Part shown: positions 34,501 through 42,826 of the stretch, in pieces
Layout: each line of letters starts with the position of its first letter
Position numbering within the stretch: the stretch's first letter is position 1
Source: Actinomadura fibrosa
GTDB lineage: Bacteria > Actinomycetota > Actinomycetes > Streptosporangiales > Streptosporangiaceae
Length of the DNA stretch: 64,000 bases
Assembly (NCBI RefSeq): GCF_900659615.1
Contig: NZ_CAACUY010000008.1
Coordinates: 1-64,000 of the forward strand
Reading direction: 5' to 3'
Notes under the pieces: model-generated
Databases searched by the model: none
Seen by the model: the letters and a program-made list of their open reading frames with translations, nothing else
Told to the model about the DNA's origin: nothing
Program-made: the position numbers and the translations under genes

Positions 34501-36486
34501 CGGCGCGGGCGACACCAGGACCCGGTCGGGGGTGATGTCCTCGATCCGCCAGGAGCTCGCGCCGAGCACGAACACGTCGCCGACTCGCGACTCGTACACC
34601 ATCTCCTCGTCGAGCTCCCCGACCCGGGACGATTTCTCCCCGACCAGGAACACGCCGAACAGCCCGCGGTCGGGGATCGTCCCGCCGCTGGTGACCGCGA
34701 GGCGCTGGGCACCGGGGCGCTCGCGCAGGACGCCGGTGACGCGGTCCCAGACGAGGCGGGGGCGGAGCTCACCGAACTCGTCGCTGGGGTAGCGCCCGGC
34801 GAGCATGTCGAGCGTGGCCTCCAGGGCCGACCGGGGGAGCGTGGCGTAGGACGCGGCGCGCTTGACCAGGGTCTCCAGGTCGTCGACGGTCCACTCGTCC
34901 ATGGAGACCATCGCGACGATCTGCTGCGCGAGGACGTCGAGGGGGTTGCGCGGGTAGCGCAGCTCCTCGATCTCCCCGCCGCGCATCCGCTCCGACACCA
35001 CCGCCGTCTGGACGAGGTCGCCCCGGTACTTGGGGAAGATGACGCCCTTGGAGACGGCCCCGACCTGGTGACCGGCCCGCCCGACCCGCTGGAGGCCGCT
35101 CGATACCGATGGCGGCGACTCCACCTGGACGACCAGATCGACCGCTCCCATGTCGATGCCAAGCTCCAGGCTGGACGTCGCCACGACGGCGGGGAGGCGC
35201 CCCTCCTTCAGGGCGTTCTCGATACCGGCCCGCTCCTCCTTGGACACGGAACCGTGGTGCGCGCGGGCGATCTCCATCGGCGCGCCCTTGGACGCCCCCG
35301 CCTGTGCCATCGTCGCGGCGGGGGAGTGGTCCTCGGCCAGGGGCTCGCCGGTGGCCCGCTCGTACGCCAGCTCGTTGAGGCGCCCGCAGAGCCGCTCGGC
35401 GAGCCGCCGCGAGTTCGCGAACACCAGGGTCGAGCGGTGCGCCTCGATGAGGTCGAGGAGGCGGTCCTCCACGTGGGGCCAGATGCTGCGCTGCCGCGGG
35501 TCGGCCGCGCCGGAGTCGTCGACGAAGCCCCCGATCTCGCCCATGTCCTCGACGGGGACGACGATGTCGAGGTCGAACACCTTGTCGGAGGGCGGCTGCA
35601 CCACCCTCGCGGGGCGTGTCCCGCCGAGGAACGCGGCGACCTCGTCCGGGGGACGGACCGTCGCCGACAGCCCGATCCGTTGCGCGGGCCGGTCGAGGAG
35701 GGCGTCGAGGCGTTCGAGGGACAGCCCCAGGTGCGCGCCGCGCTTGGTACCGGCCACCGCGTGCACCTCGTCGACGATCACCGTCTCCACGCCGCGCAGC
35801 GACTCGCGCGCCCGCGAGGTGAGGATCAGGAACAGCGACTCGGGCGTGGTGATGAGGATGTCGGGCGGCTTCACGGCGAGGCGCCTGCGCTCGTCCGCCG
35901 GCGTGTCGCCCGAGCGCATCCCCACCCGGACGTCGGGCTCGGGCAGCCCGAGCCGGCGCGCCGCCTGCCGGATGCCTGTGAGCGGGGCCCGCAGGTTGCG
36001 CTCGACGTCCACCGCGAGGGCCTTCAGCGGCGAGACGTACAGGACCCGGCAACGCCGCAGCGGATCGGCCACCGCCCCTGCCTCGCCCCGCCGCGACGTC
36101 CCAGGACCCGCGCTTGCCGCGCCGGACCGACCGCGTTCGTCGGGCTGGACTGATCCGCCGGGCCGAGAGTCGTCGGCGGGTTCGCCAGGCCGAGCCGATC
36201 CGGGACGTTGCGCGGAAGCCGAGCGCTGGGCGGCGTCGGCGGGTGGGAGGAGCTCGGAAGGAGCCTGCGCGTCTCGCGATCCGTAGGGTTCGGTGGCGAG
36301 GCGGTCGAGGGACCACAGGAACGCGGCGAGGGTCTTGCCGGAGCCGGTAGGCGCGACGACCAGCGTGTTGTCGCCGCCCGAGATCGACTCCCACGCCCCC
36401 GCCTGCGCCGGCGTCGGCGCGGCGAACGCCCCGGTGAACCAGGCGCGGGTCGCCGGGGAGAAGCGTTCTAGCACGTCGCCACCCAT
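31351..36486 (-). CDS. lhr: Large ATP-dependent helicase Lhr
   Basis: The 1711-residue protein is an Lhr superfamily-2 helicase. RecA domain 1 has Walker A APTGSGKT (45-52) and DEVH in VIVDEVHAVAGTKRG; SATVRPPDEVAAFLGG is motif III. RecA domain 2 has ATSSLELGIDMGAVDLV and QRVGRAGHQVG. A winged helix and Lhr-specific domains follow, and the C-terminal half is the long Lhr-C module of actinobacterial forms. Two low-complexity inserts are visible: a Ser/Pro/Gly stretch near residues 105-160, and a heptad-repeat insert near 1039-1115. ATG 36486 is preferred over 36540. It acts in DNA repair (mitomycin response in mycobacteria). Confidence 0.95.
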   Translation of the reverse strand: MGGDVLERFSPATRAWFTGAFAAPTPAQAGAWESISGGDNTLVVAPTGSGKTLAAFLWSLDRLATEPYGSRDAQAPSELLPPADAAQRSASAQRPGSARPGEPADDSRPGGSVQPDERGRSGAASAGPGTSRRGEAGAVADPLRRCRVLYVSPLKALAVDVERNLRAPLTGIRQAARRLGLPEPDVRVGMRSGDTPADERRRLAVKPPDILITTPESLFLILTSRARESLRGVETVIVDEVHAVAGTKRGAHLGLSLERLDALLDRPAQRIGLSATVRPPDEVAAFLGGTRPARVVQPPSDKVFDLDIVVPVEDMGEIGGFVDDSGAADPRQRSIWPHVEDRLLDLIEAHRSTLVFANSRRLAERLCGRLNELAYERATGEPLAEDHSPAATMAQAGASKGAPMEIARAHHGSVSKEERAGIENALKEGRLPAVVATSSLELGIDMGAVDLVVQVESPPSVSSGLQRVGRAGHQVGAVSKGVIFPKYRGDLVQTAVVSERMRGGEIEELRYPRNPLDVLAQQIVAMVSMDEWTVDDLETLVKRAASYATLPRSALEATLDMLAGRYPSDEFGELRPRLVWDRVTGVLRERPGAQRLAVTSGGTIPDRGLFGVFLVGEKSSRVGELDEEMVYESRVGDVFVLGASSWRIEDITPDRVLVSPAPGQPGKLPFWHGDTLGRPAELGRALGAFTRELAGLPAEAAQERVAAAGLDPWAAGNLVSYVGEQREATGHVPDDRTMVVERFRDELGDWRMVVHSPLGARVHAPWALAIAGRLRERYGVDAQAMHADDGIVIRIPDMDEPPSLDLTVFDADDIERIVVDELGGSALFAARFRECAARSLLLPRRRPDKRMPLWQQRQRAAQLLSVASKYPSFPIVLETMRECVQDVFDVPGLVQLMRDVSGRKVRLVEVETPEPSPYARSLLFHYVGAFMYEGDSPLAERRAQALALDSALLAELLGQADLRELLDPDAVAETERELQRLANDRRARDMEGVADLLRALGPLTTSETAARITPTPTGYLPEGPEASTPELGTPRTVSGPGDTASGTGEIASSTGEIASGTSGPEAGTGDIGSRTGEIASGTGDVGSGTSGPGAGTGDIGSGTGGIVSGTGDVGSGAGDPGAASGVVASGALTQASRWLAELEASRRAIRVRIGGEERWAAIEDAGRLRDALGAPLPVGVPEAFLEPVDDPLGDLVSRYARTHGPFRPAEPAARFGLGVAVVVETLRRLAGAGRVVEGEFLPVEAVSGPLTTEWCDTGVLRTLRRRSLARLRAEVEPSPPESLGRFLPTWHGIEGGSRLRGIDALIQAIEQLQGAAVPASALETLVLPSRVPGYSPAMLDELTSAGEVVWAGQGGLPGGDGWVSLYLADTAPLLMPEPAEITLTPAHQAVLDALGDGGALFFRTLADRVSAQVTTSDADLVTAVWDLVWAGHLTNDTLAPLRAVLGSGRPTHRSRTTRRGRPVLPSRTGPPTVAGRWWPLPERETTATLRSHALAEALLERYGIVIRGAVAAERTPGGFSAVYPVLRAFEESGRCRRGYFVEGLGAAQFALPGAVDRLRALRPSDAGPPDDLAALWETPAPASRRAERRALVLAAADPANPYGAALPWPERDDEVASGHKPGRKAGALVVLVEGRLALYVERGGRTLLTWDDDPDVLQPAVDALALAVREGVLGKLTVERADGASIGDSPLAAALESAGFHPTPRGLRLRA
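33138..33372 (-). repeat. 21-bp tandem repeat inside lhr (heptapeptide insert)
   Basis: About eleven copies of a 21-base unit lie in frame. On the minus strand each encodes seven residues of the type GTGEIAS, GTGDIGS or GTSGPGA. The copies differ mainly by third-position and conservative changes, so the array is old or selected. It interrupts the C-terminal part of Lhr between conserved helical regions. Confidence 0.85.
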
Positions 36487-36614
36487 GCCCCCATCCTGCC
36501 TCGCGGGTCCGACAGAACGCGCGGAAGTGGCCCGCGTCACGTCTCCCAGACGTTGTAAGCAAGCACTTGTCTGGGCATGGTCTACGGGAAGGATTCCGCC
36601 CCCAGGGAGTCGCG

Positions 36615-37910
36615 ATGCCCTACGTCCTGCTCGCCCTCGGGATCCTGTTCGTCCTGCTCGCCGCGAACGCGCACGCCCCGCGCCGGCACGCCGCCCTGCT
36701 GGTGCCGAGCTTCTTCGCCGGCTGGCTCACGATCGAACTGGCCCCGCACCTCCTCGTCGCCGAGATCGTCGCGCTCGCGCTCACGGCCGCCTACGGGGGC
36801 CTGGACGGCTGGGCGGGCTGGACCGGGCTCGCCCTCGGGATCCTCGGTGCAGCGGGCACGGCCGCGACCATCGTCGCCGCCCGCCGGACGGTCGTCTCAC
36901 TTCGGGAGAGCGGTGCGCCACTGGACCTCGACCCGGAGGGCGCGCCCCGCTACCCGCTCGCCCACCTGTTCCTGCCGCCGCTGTGCCTGATCCCGCGCCG
37001 CGGCGTCCGGGTGGACCGCAACATCGTCTTCCGGCAGGAAGGGCGGCTGCGCCTCAAACTGGACGTCTACCGGCCCGCCGAAAGCGCATCCGATACCTCC
37101 GGGACCTCGGGGAAGGACCTGCGTCCGGGGCTCATGCAGATCCACGGAGGCGCATGGGTCATCGGCGACAAGCGCGAGCAGGGTCTGCCGCTGCTCAACC
37201 ACATGGCCGTCCAGGGCTGGGTGTGCTTCAACGTCAACTACCGGCTCAGCCCCCGCGCGACCTGGCCCGAGCACCTCATCGACCTCAAGCACTTCGTCGC
37301 CTGGTACCGGGAGCAAGCCGAGGAGTACGGCGCCGACCCCGACTTCCTGTGCGTGACGGGAGGGTCCGCGGGCGGGCACCTCACCGCGATGGTGGCGCTG
37401 ACGGCCAACGTGCCCGAGTTCCAACCCGGCTTCGAGGACGTCGACACGTCCGTACAGGGCGCCGTGCCCTTCTACGGCGTGTACGACTTCGTCGAGGCCG
37501 GGCCCTGGCCCGTCCCCATGGGAGCGACCCCTCTCCTCCAGCGGATGGTGCTCAAACTGCCGTTCGAGGAGAACCGCGAGGCGTATGCGAAAGCATCCCC
37601 GGTCACCTACGTGCGCGAGGACGCCCCGCCCTTCTTCGTCATCCACGGCAGCCGCGACTCGCTCCTGCCGGTGGAGGAGGCACGCCGCTTCGTCCGGCGG
37701 CTTCGCGAGACGTCCAAGGCGCCCGTCATCTACGCGGAGATGAAGGGCGGCCAGCACGCCTTCGACGTCTTCCCCTCCTACCGGACGGCCCGCGTCGTCG
37801 AAGGGGTCGAGCGGTACCTGACGGGGCTGCACCGCCAGTACCGCCAGGGGACGGCCCCGGAAGTCCCGGGCGAGGTCACGGCGTCCTTGGAGGAGCCGAC
37901 CGTCGGATAG
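36615..37910 (+). CDS. Membrane-anchored alpha/beta-hydrolase (HSL-type esterase)
   Basis: The 431-residue protein has three N-terminal hydrophobic segments (residues about 2-85) and then an esterase domain. The oxyanion motif HGGAW starts at residue 177, the nucleophile is Ser251 in GGSAGG, and Asp and His follow in HGSRDSLLP and GGQHAFD. This is the hormone-sensitive-lipase family. The anchor places the catalytic domain at the membrane. ATG 36615 has AGGGAG upstream. It is divergent from lhr and 9 bp ahead of the DUF3046 gene. Substrate unknown. Confidence 0.87.
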   Translation: MPYVLLALGILFVLLAANAHAPRRHAALLVPSFFAGWLTIELAPHLLVAEIVALALTAAYGGLDGWAGWTGLALGILGAAGTAATIVAARRTVVSLRESGAPLDLDPEGAPRYPLAHLFLPPLCLIPRRGVRVDRNIVFRQEGRLRLKLDVYRPAESASDTSGTSGKDLRPGLMQIHGGAWVIGDKREQGLPLLNHMAVQGWVCFNVNYRLSPRATWPEHLIDLKHFVAWYREQAEEYGADPDFLCVTGGSAGGHLTAMVALTANVPEFQPGFEDVDTSVQGAVPFYGVYDFVEAGPWPVPMGATPLLQRMVLKLPFEENREAYAKASPVTYVREDAPPFFVIHGSRDSLLPVEEARRFVRRLRETSKAPVIYAEMKGGQHAFDVFPSYRTARVVEGVERYLTGLHRQYRQGTAPEVPGEVTASLEEPTVG

Positions 37911-37919
37911 CGTGGGCGT

Positions 37920-38114
37920 GTGCGGCTCACAGTTTTCTGGGAACGGATGAACCAGCAGTTCGGCGAGAGCTACGCCGAGAGCGTGGCGAAGGACTACGTC
38001 ATGGCCGAACTGGACGGCCGCACCATCGAGCAGGCCCTCGACGACGGCGTACCCGCCAAGAGGGTGTGGCAGGCCGTCGTCGCGACCTTCGACGTCCCCT
38101 CTACCCTCCAGTAG
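37920..38114 (+). CDS. DUF3046 family small protein
   Basis: The 64-residue protein matches the DUF3046 pattern (MRLTVFWERMNQQFGESYAE in part, then DGVPAKRVWQAVVATFDVP). This family is found in actinobacteria, normally close to recA/recX, as here. The fold is helical; the function is unknown. The GTG start is nine bases after the esterase stop, so it may be cotranscribed. Confidence 0.85.
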   Translation: MRLTVFWERMNQQFGESYAESVAKDYVMAELDGRTIEQALDDGVPAKRVWQAVVATFDVPSTLQ

Positions 38115-38193
38115 CCCACCTGGCGCACCGTTAGCCGTCCCGCCGTACGGTCATGAAGCCCTGCGGACGGTCGGTCTCCCCGGTGGCCCGCCG

Positions 38194-38655
38194 TCAGTAG
38201 ACCGCCACGGCCGTCACGAAGCCGATCATGAGGTTGGCCACGGCCAGCAGGATCGCCGCGGGCTCCAGCTTGTCGTCGGCGTCGTCCGCCAGCGTGCCGA
38301 TCCGGATGCCGACCAGCCGGTCGAAGATCAGCGTGGCGATCGTCTGGGCCACGATGCCGCCGCCGCCGAACACCAGCGTCCGGGTCAGCCCCTCGGCCAG
38401 GTCCCCGCCCGACGCGAAGATCGACACGCCGACGATCAGCCCCACGCCGACGGTGGCGGCGCAGGCCAGCAGCGTCGCGTTCGGGTTGCGGTGCTCGCGG
38501 ATCACCGTGATCAGGCGGCCCGGCGTGGCGAGGTCGGTCATGTAGAAGCCGACGATGAACAGCACCAGGCCGACCCCGGCGTAGGCGAACAGCGCCCCGG
38601 TCCCGTCCAGCAGCACCTGGCCGAGGCCGTCGTCGTTCGCCGCGAGCGTTGTCAT
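38194..38655 (-). CDS. DUF350 (YjfL-type) membrane protein
   Basis: The 153-residue protein has four membrane helices (FAYAGVGLVLFIVGFYMTDL, LLACAATVGVGLIVGVSIF, VFGGGGIVAQTIATLIFDRL in part, and AAILLAVANLMIGFVTAVAVY). The conserved DUF350 Gly-rich second half is clear. In enterobacteria the homologue YjfL sits with a GSP-synthase-like enzyme (YjfC) and a small lipoprotein (YjfM), and the same trio occurs here. AAGGAG precedes ATG 38655 by five bases. It lies 38 bp after the enzyme gene. Function unknown; it is probably the membrane part of the set. Confidence 0.85.
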   Translation of the reverse strand: MTTLAANDDGLGQVLLDGTGALFAYAGVGLVLFIVGFYMTDLATPGRLITVIREHRNPNATLLACAATVGVGLIVGVSIFASGGDLAEGLTRTLVFGGGGIVAQTIATLIFDRLVGIRIGTLADDADDKLEPAAILLAVANLMIGFVTAVAVY

Positions 38656-38693
38656 GGTTCTCCTTAGAAGGCCGCAGGGTGTTGCAGAGCTGT

Positions 38694-39857
38694 CTACGGG
38701 CGCACGGGGATCCGGTGCGGAACGAACGACGAGGTGTCGTCCGTGATGAGGCCGGACGTCTCCCGGATGCCGATCCCCGCCGACTCGTCATGGACGACCC
38801 ACGCGCCGAGCACCGGATGCTCGCCATCGAAGTCCGGCAGCGGGCAGAACTCCTGGAAGACGAACCCCTCCGCGCCGTAGTCACCCGAGGTGCGCTGCTC
38901 GCGCCCGTCCGGCGTGACGATGCGCATGCTCGCCCCCTCCCGGCCCAGCAGTGGTTTCTGGACGTAGGACGTGAGGCCGCCGGGCGTGTTCAGGTACGTG
39001 GGCAGCAGATTGGGATGCCCGGGGAAGAGCTCCCACAGCAGGACCAGAAGCGCCTTATTGGAGAGCACCATCTTCCAGATCGGCTCGATCCAGGACGTAG
39101 GCGCACCGGGGATGTTGCGGGCGAACGGCTCGGAGACGATCCACTCCCACGGGTAGAGCTTGCAGAGCGTGCGGATCTCCTGCTCGTCCAGGTCGACGAA
39201 CCGTTCGCGGCGCGAGTCCCAGCCGATGTCCTCCATGGCGATCGCCACACCCGGCAGGCCCGCCTCCTCGGCGGTCTCCTGCATGTAGGCGATCGTCATG
39301 ACCTCCTCGCCCGTCTCGTCACCGTTCGTCCAGGCGAAGTGCGCCGGACCGTCCGCCACCCTGGGGACGATCTCCTTCCAGCGGGCCACCAGCCGCTCGT
39401 GGATGGAGTTCCACTGGTCGTCCCCGGGGAACGCGTCCTGCAGCCAGTACCACTGGACCACGGAGCTCTCGACCAGCGCGGTCGGGGTGTCGGCGTTGTA
39501 CTCCAGCAGCTTGGCGGGGCCGTTCCCGTCGTAGCGGAGGTCGAAGCGCCCGTACAGGTGGGGATCGCCGCGCCGCCAGGACTCCTCGATCAGCGGCGCC
39601 ACCCACTCCGGGATGCCGAGGACGTGGTAGCGCCCCGTGCTGACGACGTGCTCCACCACCTGGAGGCACATCCGGTGCAGTTCCTCGACGACCTCTTCGA
39701 GCGCCAGCACCTCGTCCATGTCGAAGACGTAGTGCACGGACTCGTCCCAGTAAGGACGCGTCAGATGCTCGGGATGAGCGGTGCGGTGGAAGGCGAGCCC
39801 CTGCGACTCGACCTTCTCGGCCCAGCCGTCCCGGGGCGCGGAGCGGGTACGGCGCAC
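38694..39857 (-). CDS. Glutathionylspermidine synthase-like ATP-grasp ligase (YgiC/YjfC type)
   Basis: The 387-residue protein matches the synthetase domain of glutathionylspermidine synthase. It has GRFDLRYDGNGPAKLLEYNAD (in part) near residue 105 with the metal- and ATP-binding Glu/Asn/Asp. Next come IGWDSRRERFVD and NIPGAPTSWIEPIWKM, and then KPLLGREGASM with the ATP-grasp lysine. True glutathionylspermidine is not expected in actinobacteria. The YgiC/YjfC group is thought to ligate an amine or peptide to an unknown carboxylate. GTG 39857 starts 3 bp after the lipoprotein stop, so the three genes form an operon. Confidence 0.87.
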   Translation of the reverse strand: MRRTRSAPRDGWAEKVESQGLAFHRTAHPEHLTRPYWDESVHYVFDMDEVLALEEVVEELHRMCLQVVEHVVSTGRYHVLGIPEWVAPLIEESWRRGDPHLYGRFDLRYDGNGPAKLLEYNADTPTALVESSVVQWYWLQDAFPGDDQWNSIHERLVARWKEIVPRVADGPAHFAWTNGDETGEEVMTIAYMQETAEEAGLPGVAIAMEDIGWDSRRERFVDLDEQEIRTLCKLYPWEWIVSEPFARNIPGAPTSWIEPIWKMVLSNKALLVLLWELFPGHPNLLPTYLNTPGGLTSYVQKPLLGREGASMRIVTPDGREQRTSGDYGAEGFVFQEFCPLPDFDGEHPVLGAWVVHDESAGIGIRETSGLITDDTSSFVPHRIPVRP

Positions 39858-39860
39858 CGG

Positions 39861-40259
39861 CTAGCTCCCGCTCCGGCCGCCGCCGCCGAACCCGCCGCGG
39901 CTCAGCGTGTGCCCGCTGCTCGACTTGATCTTGCCTTTGCTGGGCCTGTAGGAGCTCCCGCCCGACACGTAGCCGCTGGAGTTGCGCTTGCCGCCGTAGT
40001 ACCAGAAGTACTGCCCGTACGAACTCGTCGCGGACCGGTTGATGGCGTTGACATCGCAGTACCTGTCCGGAACCACCCGGTACCCGCCCTTGGTCTGACC
40101 GACGGCGGGGGCGTAACGGTCCACGCACCAGGCGGTCGTCGACTTGGACCCGCAGGCGACCAGCGTCAGCGACAGGGCGCCCAGCATCCCCACCTTCACG
40201 GCACGGGAACTGAGACGGCGAGCGGACTCCTGTGGCGGCAAAGGGAACACGTCCTTCAA
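39861..40259 (-). CDS. Small Gly-tailed lipoprotein of the DUF350/GSP-synthase operon
   Basis: The 132-residue protein has a hydrophobic segment ending in the lipobox LTLVAC (Cys36 from TTG 40259, or Cys16 from an internal GTG about 20 codons later; the start is uncertain). The mature part has WCVDRYAP, a YRVVPDRYCD motif, aromatic SYGQYFWYYGG, and a C-terminal tail SRGGFGGGGRSGS. The tail resembles the RGGFG ending of YgiB/YjfM proteins that accompany YgiC/YjfC. It may be the substrate of the ligase encoded next to it; that is inference. Confidence 0.75.
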   Translation of the reverse strand: MKDVFPLPPQESARRLSSRAVKVGMLGALSLTLVACGSKSTTAWCVDRYAPAVGQTKGGYRVVPDRYCDVNAINRSATSSYGQYFWYYGGKRNSSGYVSGGSSYRPSKGKIKSSSGHTLSRGGFGGGGRSGS

Positions 40260-40415
40260 AACGAGACGGCGGCCGCCCGGAAGGTTCCGGACGGCATGGT
40301 CGGACGCCCTCGTGAGGCAGGTTCCGAACGCGCGAAGCCATAGCCTAGGGGCGGCACGACTTGAGACGGAAGCACCCCATATTCCGGTTCCGTCACATCG
40401 CGGGCACCGCCGGTG

Positions 40416-41285
40416 TCAGTCCGGAACCGGCAGATGCGCGTACAGGTCCATGGCGTCCACGGACGAGGGCAGATCGCTGACCTGGCCGTCGCCCACCTCG
40501 ACCACGCGCCACGCGCCGTCCCTGCGGCGCGCCAGGTCCGTCGTGATGAAACGGCACCCCAGCGCCCGCACCGCCGGCGCCACCGCGTCCAGCTCGGGGT
40601 CGGGCTCCACGTCCGGACTGTCGGGATGGGGCCCCACCAGGGCCGGCTCCCCGTCCACCCACCAGACGCGCGCCTCCCCCTGGCCGTCGTAGTCCTCGTA
40701 CTCGCGCACGACCAGGCCGCCCGCCAGGTAGTCGTCCTGCAAGGCGATCATCTTGGCGGCGATGTCCCGCAGCTGCGCCAGGTTCTTCACGTCGGGCACG
40801 AAGCACGCCTCGTCCCACTCGTGCTTGCGCGACTTCACGTAGTCCTTGATGATCGCGGGCCCCGCCTTCAGCGGCCGGACCAGCTCGCCCAGCTCGTTCA
40901 GGTCGCCCGGATCCTGGCCCGGCGCCAGCGGCCGCCACACGCTCTGCGGGGTCAGCCCGGCGAACGTGTCGTGCCAGCCCGGCAGCTCGTGCGCGCGACG
41001 ATAGTCGTCCGGATGAGTCAGCAGCACCGTACCGCGGCGCTTCATGAGAGTGGCGATCGCGGCATACTGGTCGCCGGTGACCATCCAGCCGCGGTACCAG
41101 ACGGCGCCCAGATCCGAGGGCACCGCGCGCACCGCCCCTTCCACGTCCCCGCGCCGCAGCGCGTCGTGGTCGATCAGAGCGATCTCGCCGTAGTGGTCCC
41201 GCACGGCCGCGGCCTCGCGGGAGAAGTGGGGGTCAACGCGCCGGGGATGGAGCGGATCGACGCAGAAGAGAACGGTCAGCGTCAT
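40416..41285 (-). CDS. ATP-grasp protein (R2K-type, former DUF4343)
   Basis: The 289-residue protein has an N-terminal alpha/beta part (TVLFCVDPLHPRRVDPHF) and an ATP-grasp core with the paired lysines of the R2K type (PAIIKDYVKSRKHEWDEACF). It also shows VVREYEDYDGQGEARVWWVDG, and the late metal-binding WRVVEVGDGQVSDLP. It probably ligates an amine or peptide to a carboxylate. GGAGGG precedes ATG 41285. It lies 156 bp upstream of the lipoprotein gene on the same strand, and divergent from recA. Confidence 0.8.
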   Translation of the reverse strand: MTLTVLFCVDPLHPRRVDPHFSREAAAVRDHYGEIALIDHDALRRGDVEGAVRAVPSDLGAVWYRGWMVTGDQYAAIATLMKRRGTVLLTHPDDYRRAHELPGWHDTFAGLTPQSVWRPLAPGQDPGDLNELGELVRPLKAGPAIIKDYVKSRKHEWDEACFVPDVKNLAQLRDIAAKMIALQDDYLAGGLVVREYEDYDGQGEARVWWVDGEPALVGPHPDSPDVEPDPELDAVAPAVRALGCRFITTDLARRRDGAWRVVEVGDGQVSDLPSSVDAMDLYAHLPVPD

Positions 41286-41378
41286 GATGGAACCCTCCGT
41301 GGACGGCGCCAGCGTACGGGGTTCCGCCCCTGGAACGCACGGTGAATCCCGTCCCAAAACGGCATTCGGAAAGATGAT

Positions 41379-41392
41379 CGAACGAATGTTCG
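41379..41392. promoter_or_regulatory. LexA (SOS) box upstream of recA
   Basis: CGAACGAATGTTCG contains the actinobacterial LexA consensus GAAC-N4-GTTC exactly. It lies 138 bp before the recA start and 94 bp before the divergent ATP-grasp start. It should give DNA-damage induction of recA and could also affect the divergent gene. Confidence 0.85.
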
Positions 41393-41529
41393 GTAAGGTG
41401 GTCCGCGACCCGGGACGCCGTCCGCGTCCGCGCCCGGGTTGCGAAAGTGTCGGTGGCCCGCCGTAACGTCGCCCTCGACATCGCAAGCAGCGGCCGAGAG
41501 CCGACAGTTCACGACGAGAAGGACATCTC

Positions 41530-42651
41530 ATGGCAGCGAACGACCGGGAGAAGGCTCTCGAGACCGCACTCGCCCAGATCGAGCGTCAGTTCGGCAAGGG
41601 CTCGGTCATGCGGATGGGCGAGGAGGCGCGGGCACCGGTCGAGGTGATCCCCACCGGCGCGATCTCCCTCGACATCGCCCTCGGCATCGGCGGCCTGCCC
41701 CGCGGCCGCGTCGTCGAGGTGTACGGCCCCGAGGGCTCCGGCAAGACCTCCATCGCCCTGCACGCGGTGGCCAGCGTCCAGCGCAAGGGCGGCATCGCCG
41801 CGTTCGTCGACGCCGAGCACGCCCTCGACCCCGAGTACGCCGCCAAGCTCGGCGTCGACATCGACGCGCTGCTGGTCTCCCAGCCCGACACCGGCGAGCA
41901 GGCGCTCGAGATCACCGACATGCTGATCCGCTCCGGCTCCATCGACATCGTGATCATCGACTCGGTGGCGGCGCTCGTCCCCCGCGCCGAGATCGAGGGC
42001 GAGATGGGCGACAGCCACGTCGGCCTCCAGGCCCGGCTGATGTCGCAGGCGCTCCGCAAGCTCACCGGCGCGATCAACCAGACCAAGACGACCGTCATCT
42101 TCATCAACCAGCTCCGCGAGAAGGTCGGCGTCATGTTCGGCTCCCCGGAGACCACCACCGGCGGCAAGGCGCTGAAGTTCTACGCCTCCGTCCGCCTCGA
42201 CGTCCGCCGCATCGAGACCCTCAAGGACGGCACCGAGGCCGTCGGCAACCGCGTCCGCGTGAAGGTCGTCAAGAACAAGATGGCCCCGCCGTTCCGCGTC
42301 GCCGACTTCGACCTGCTCTACGGCCAGGGCATCAGCCGCGAGGGCGGCCTGATCGACCTCGGCGTCGAGCACGGCTTCGTCCGCAAGTCCGGCGCCTGGT
42401 ACACCTGCGACGGCGACCAGCTCGGCCAGGGCAAGGAGAACGCCCGCAACTTCCTCAAGGCCAACCCCGACATGGCCGACGGGATCGAGAAGCGGATCAA
42501 GGAGAAGCTCGGCATCGGCCCGAAGGTCGACAAGGAGGCCGAGCCCGCCGCCGCGGACGCCGCCCCGCCGGCCCCGGCCCCGGCCGCCGCCCCCGCGAAG
42601 GCCGCCGCCGGGAGGAAGCCCGCCAAGGCCGCCAAGTCGGGTGATTCCTGA
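41530..42651 (+). CDS. recA: Recombinase RecA
   Basis: RecA forms ATP-dependent filaments on single-stranded DNA, drives strand exchange and triggers LexA cleavage. The 373-residue protein has Walker A GPEGSGKT (66-73), Walker [12 protein letters not shown], the L1/L2 loops ([31 protein letters not shown] in part), and an Ala/Pro/Lys-rich C-terminal tail after about 335 instead of the acidic enterobacterial tail. ATG 41530 follows GAGAAGGA. An SOS box precedes it, and recX follows after 175 bp. Confidence 0.98.
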   Translation: MAANDREKALETALAQIERQFGKGSVMRMGEEARAPVEVIPTGAISLDIALGIGGLPRGRVVEVYGPEGSGKTSIALHAVASVQRKGGIAAFVDAEHALDPEYAAKLGVDIDALLVSQPDTGEQALEITDMLIRSGSIDIVIIDSVAALVPRAEIEGEMGDSHVGLQARLMSQALRKLTGAINQTKTTVIFINQLREKVGVMFGSPETTTGGKALKFYASVRLDVRRIETLKDGTEAVGNRVRVKVVKNKMAPPFRVADFDLLYGQGISREGGLIDLGVEHGFVRKSGAWYTCDGDQLGQGKENARNFLKANPDMADGIEKRIKEKLGIGPKVDKEAEPAAADAAPPAPAPAAAPAKAAAGRKPAKAAKSGDS

Positions 42652-42826
42652 CCGCGAATCCCCCGATACGGGTGACTCTTGACGAAGAGTGAGCGATGAT
42701 CTCGTGTGTAGGGCGGCGGCGCCTTACCCGGCACCGTCCCACCGGTGCGCGGACCTTCCCCGATGGCGCCGCCGCTCCCGAGGGCCCGCCCCCTGACCCG
42801 TCACACCCCGTCACCCGGGCCGCGCC

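Noticed and set aside
33712-36153. 813-residue plus-strand open frame
   Set aside because: Shadow of lhr, with no start context and a His/Arg/Gly-rich product.
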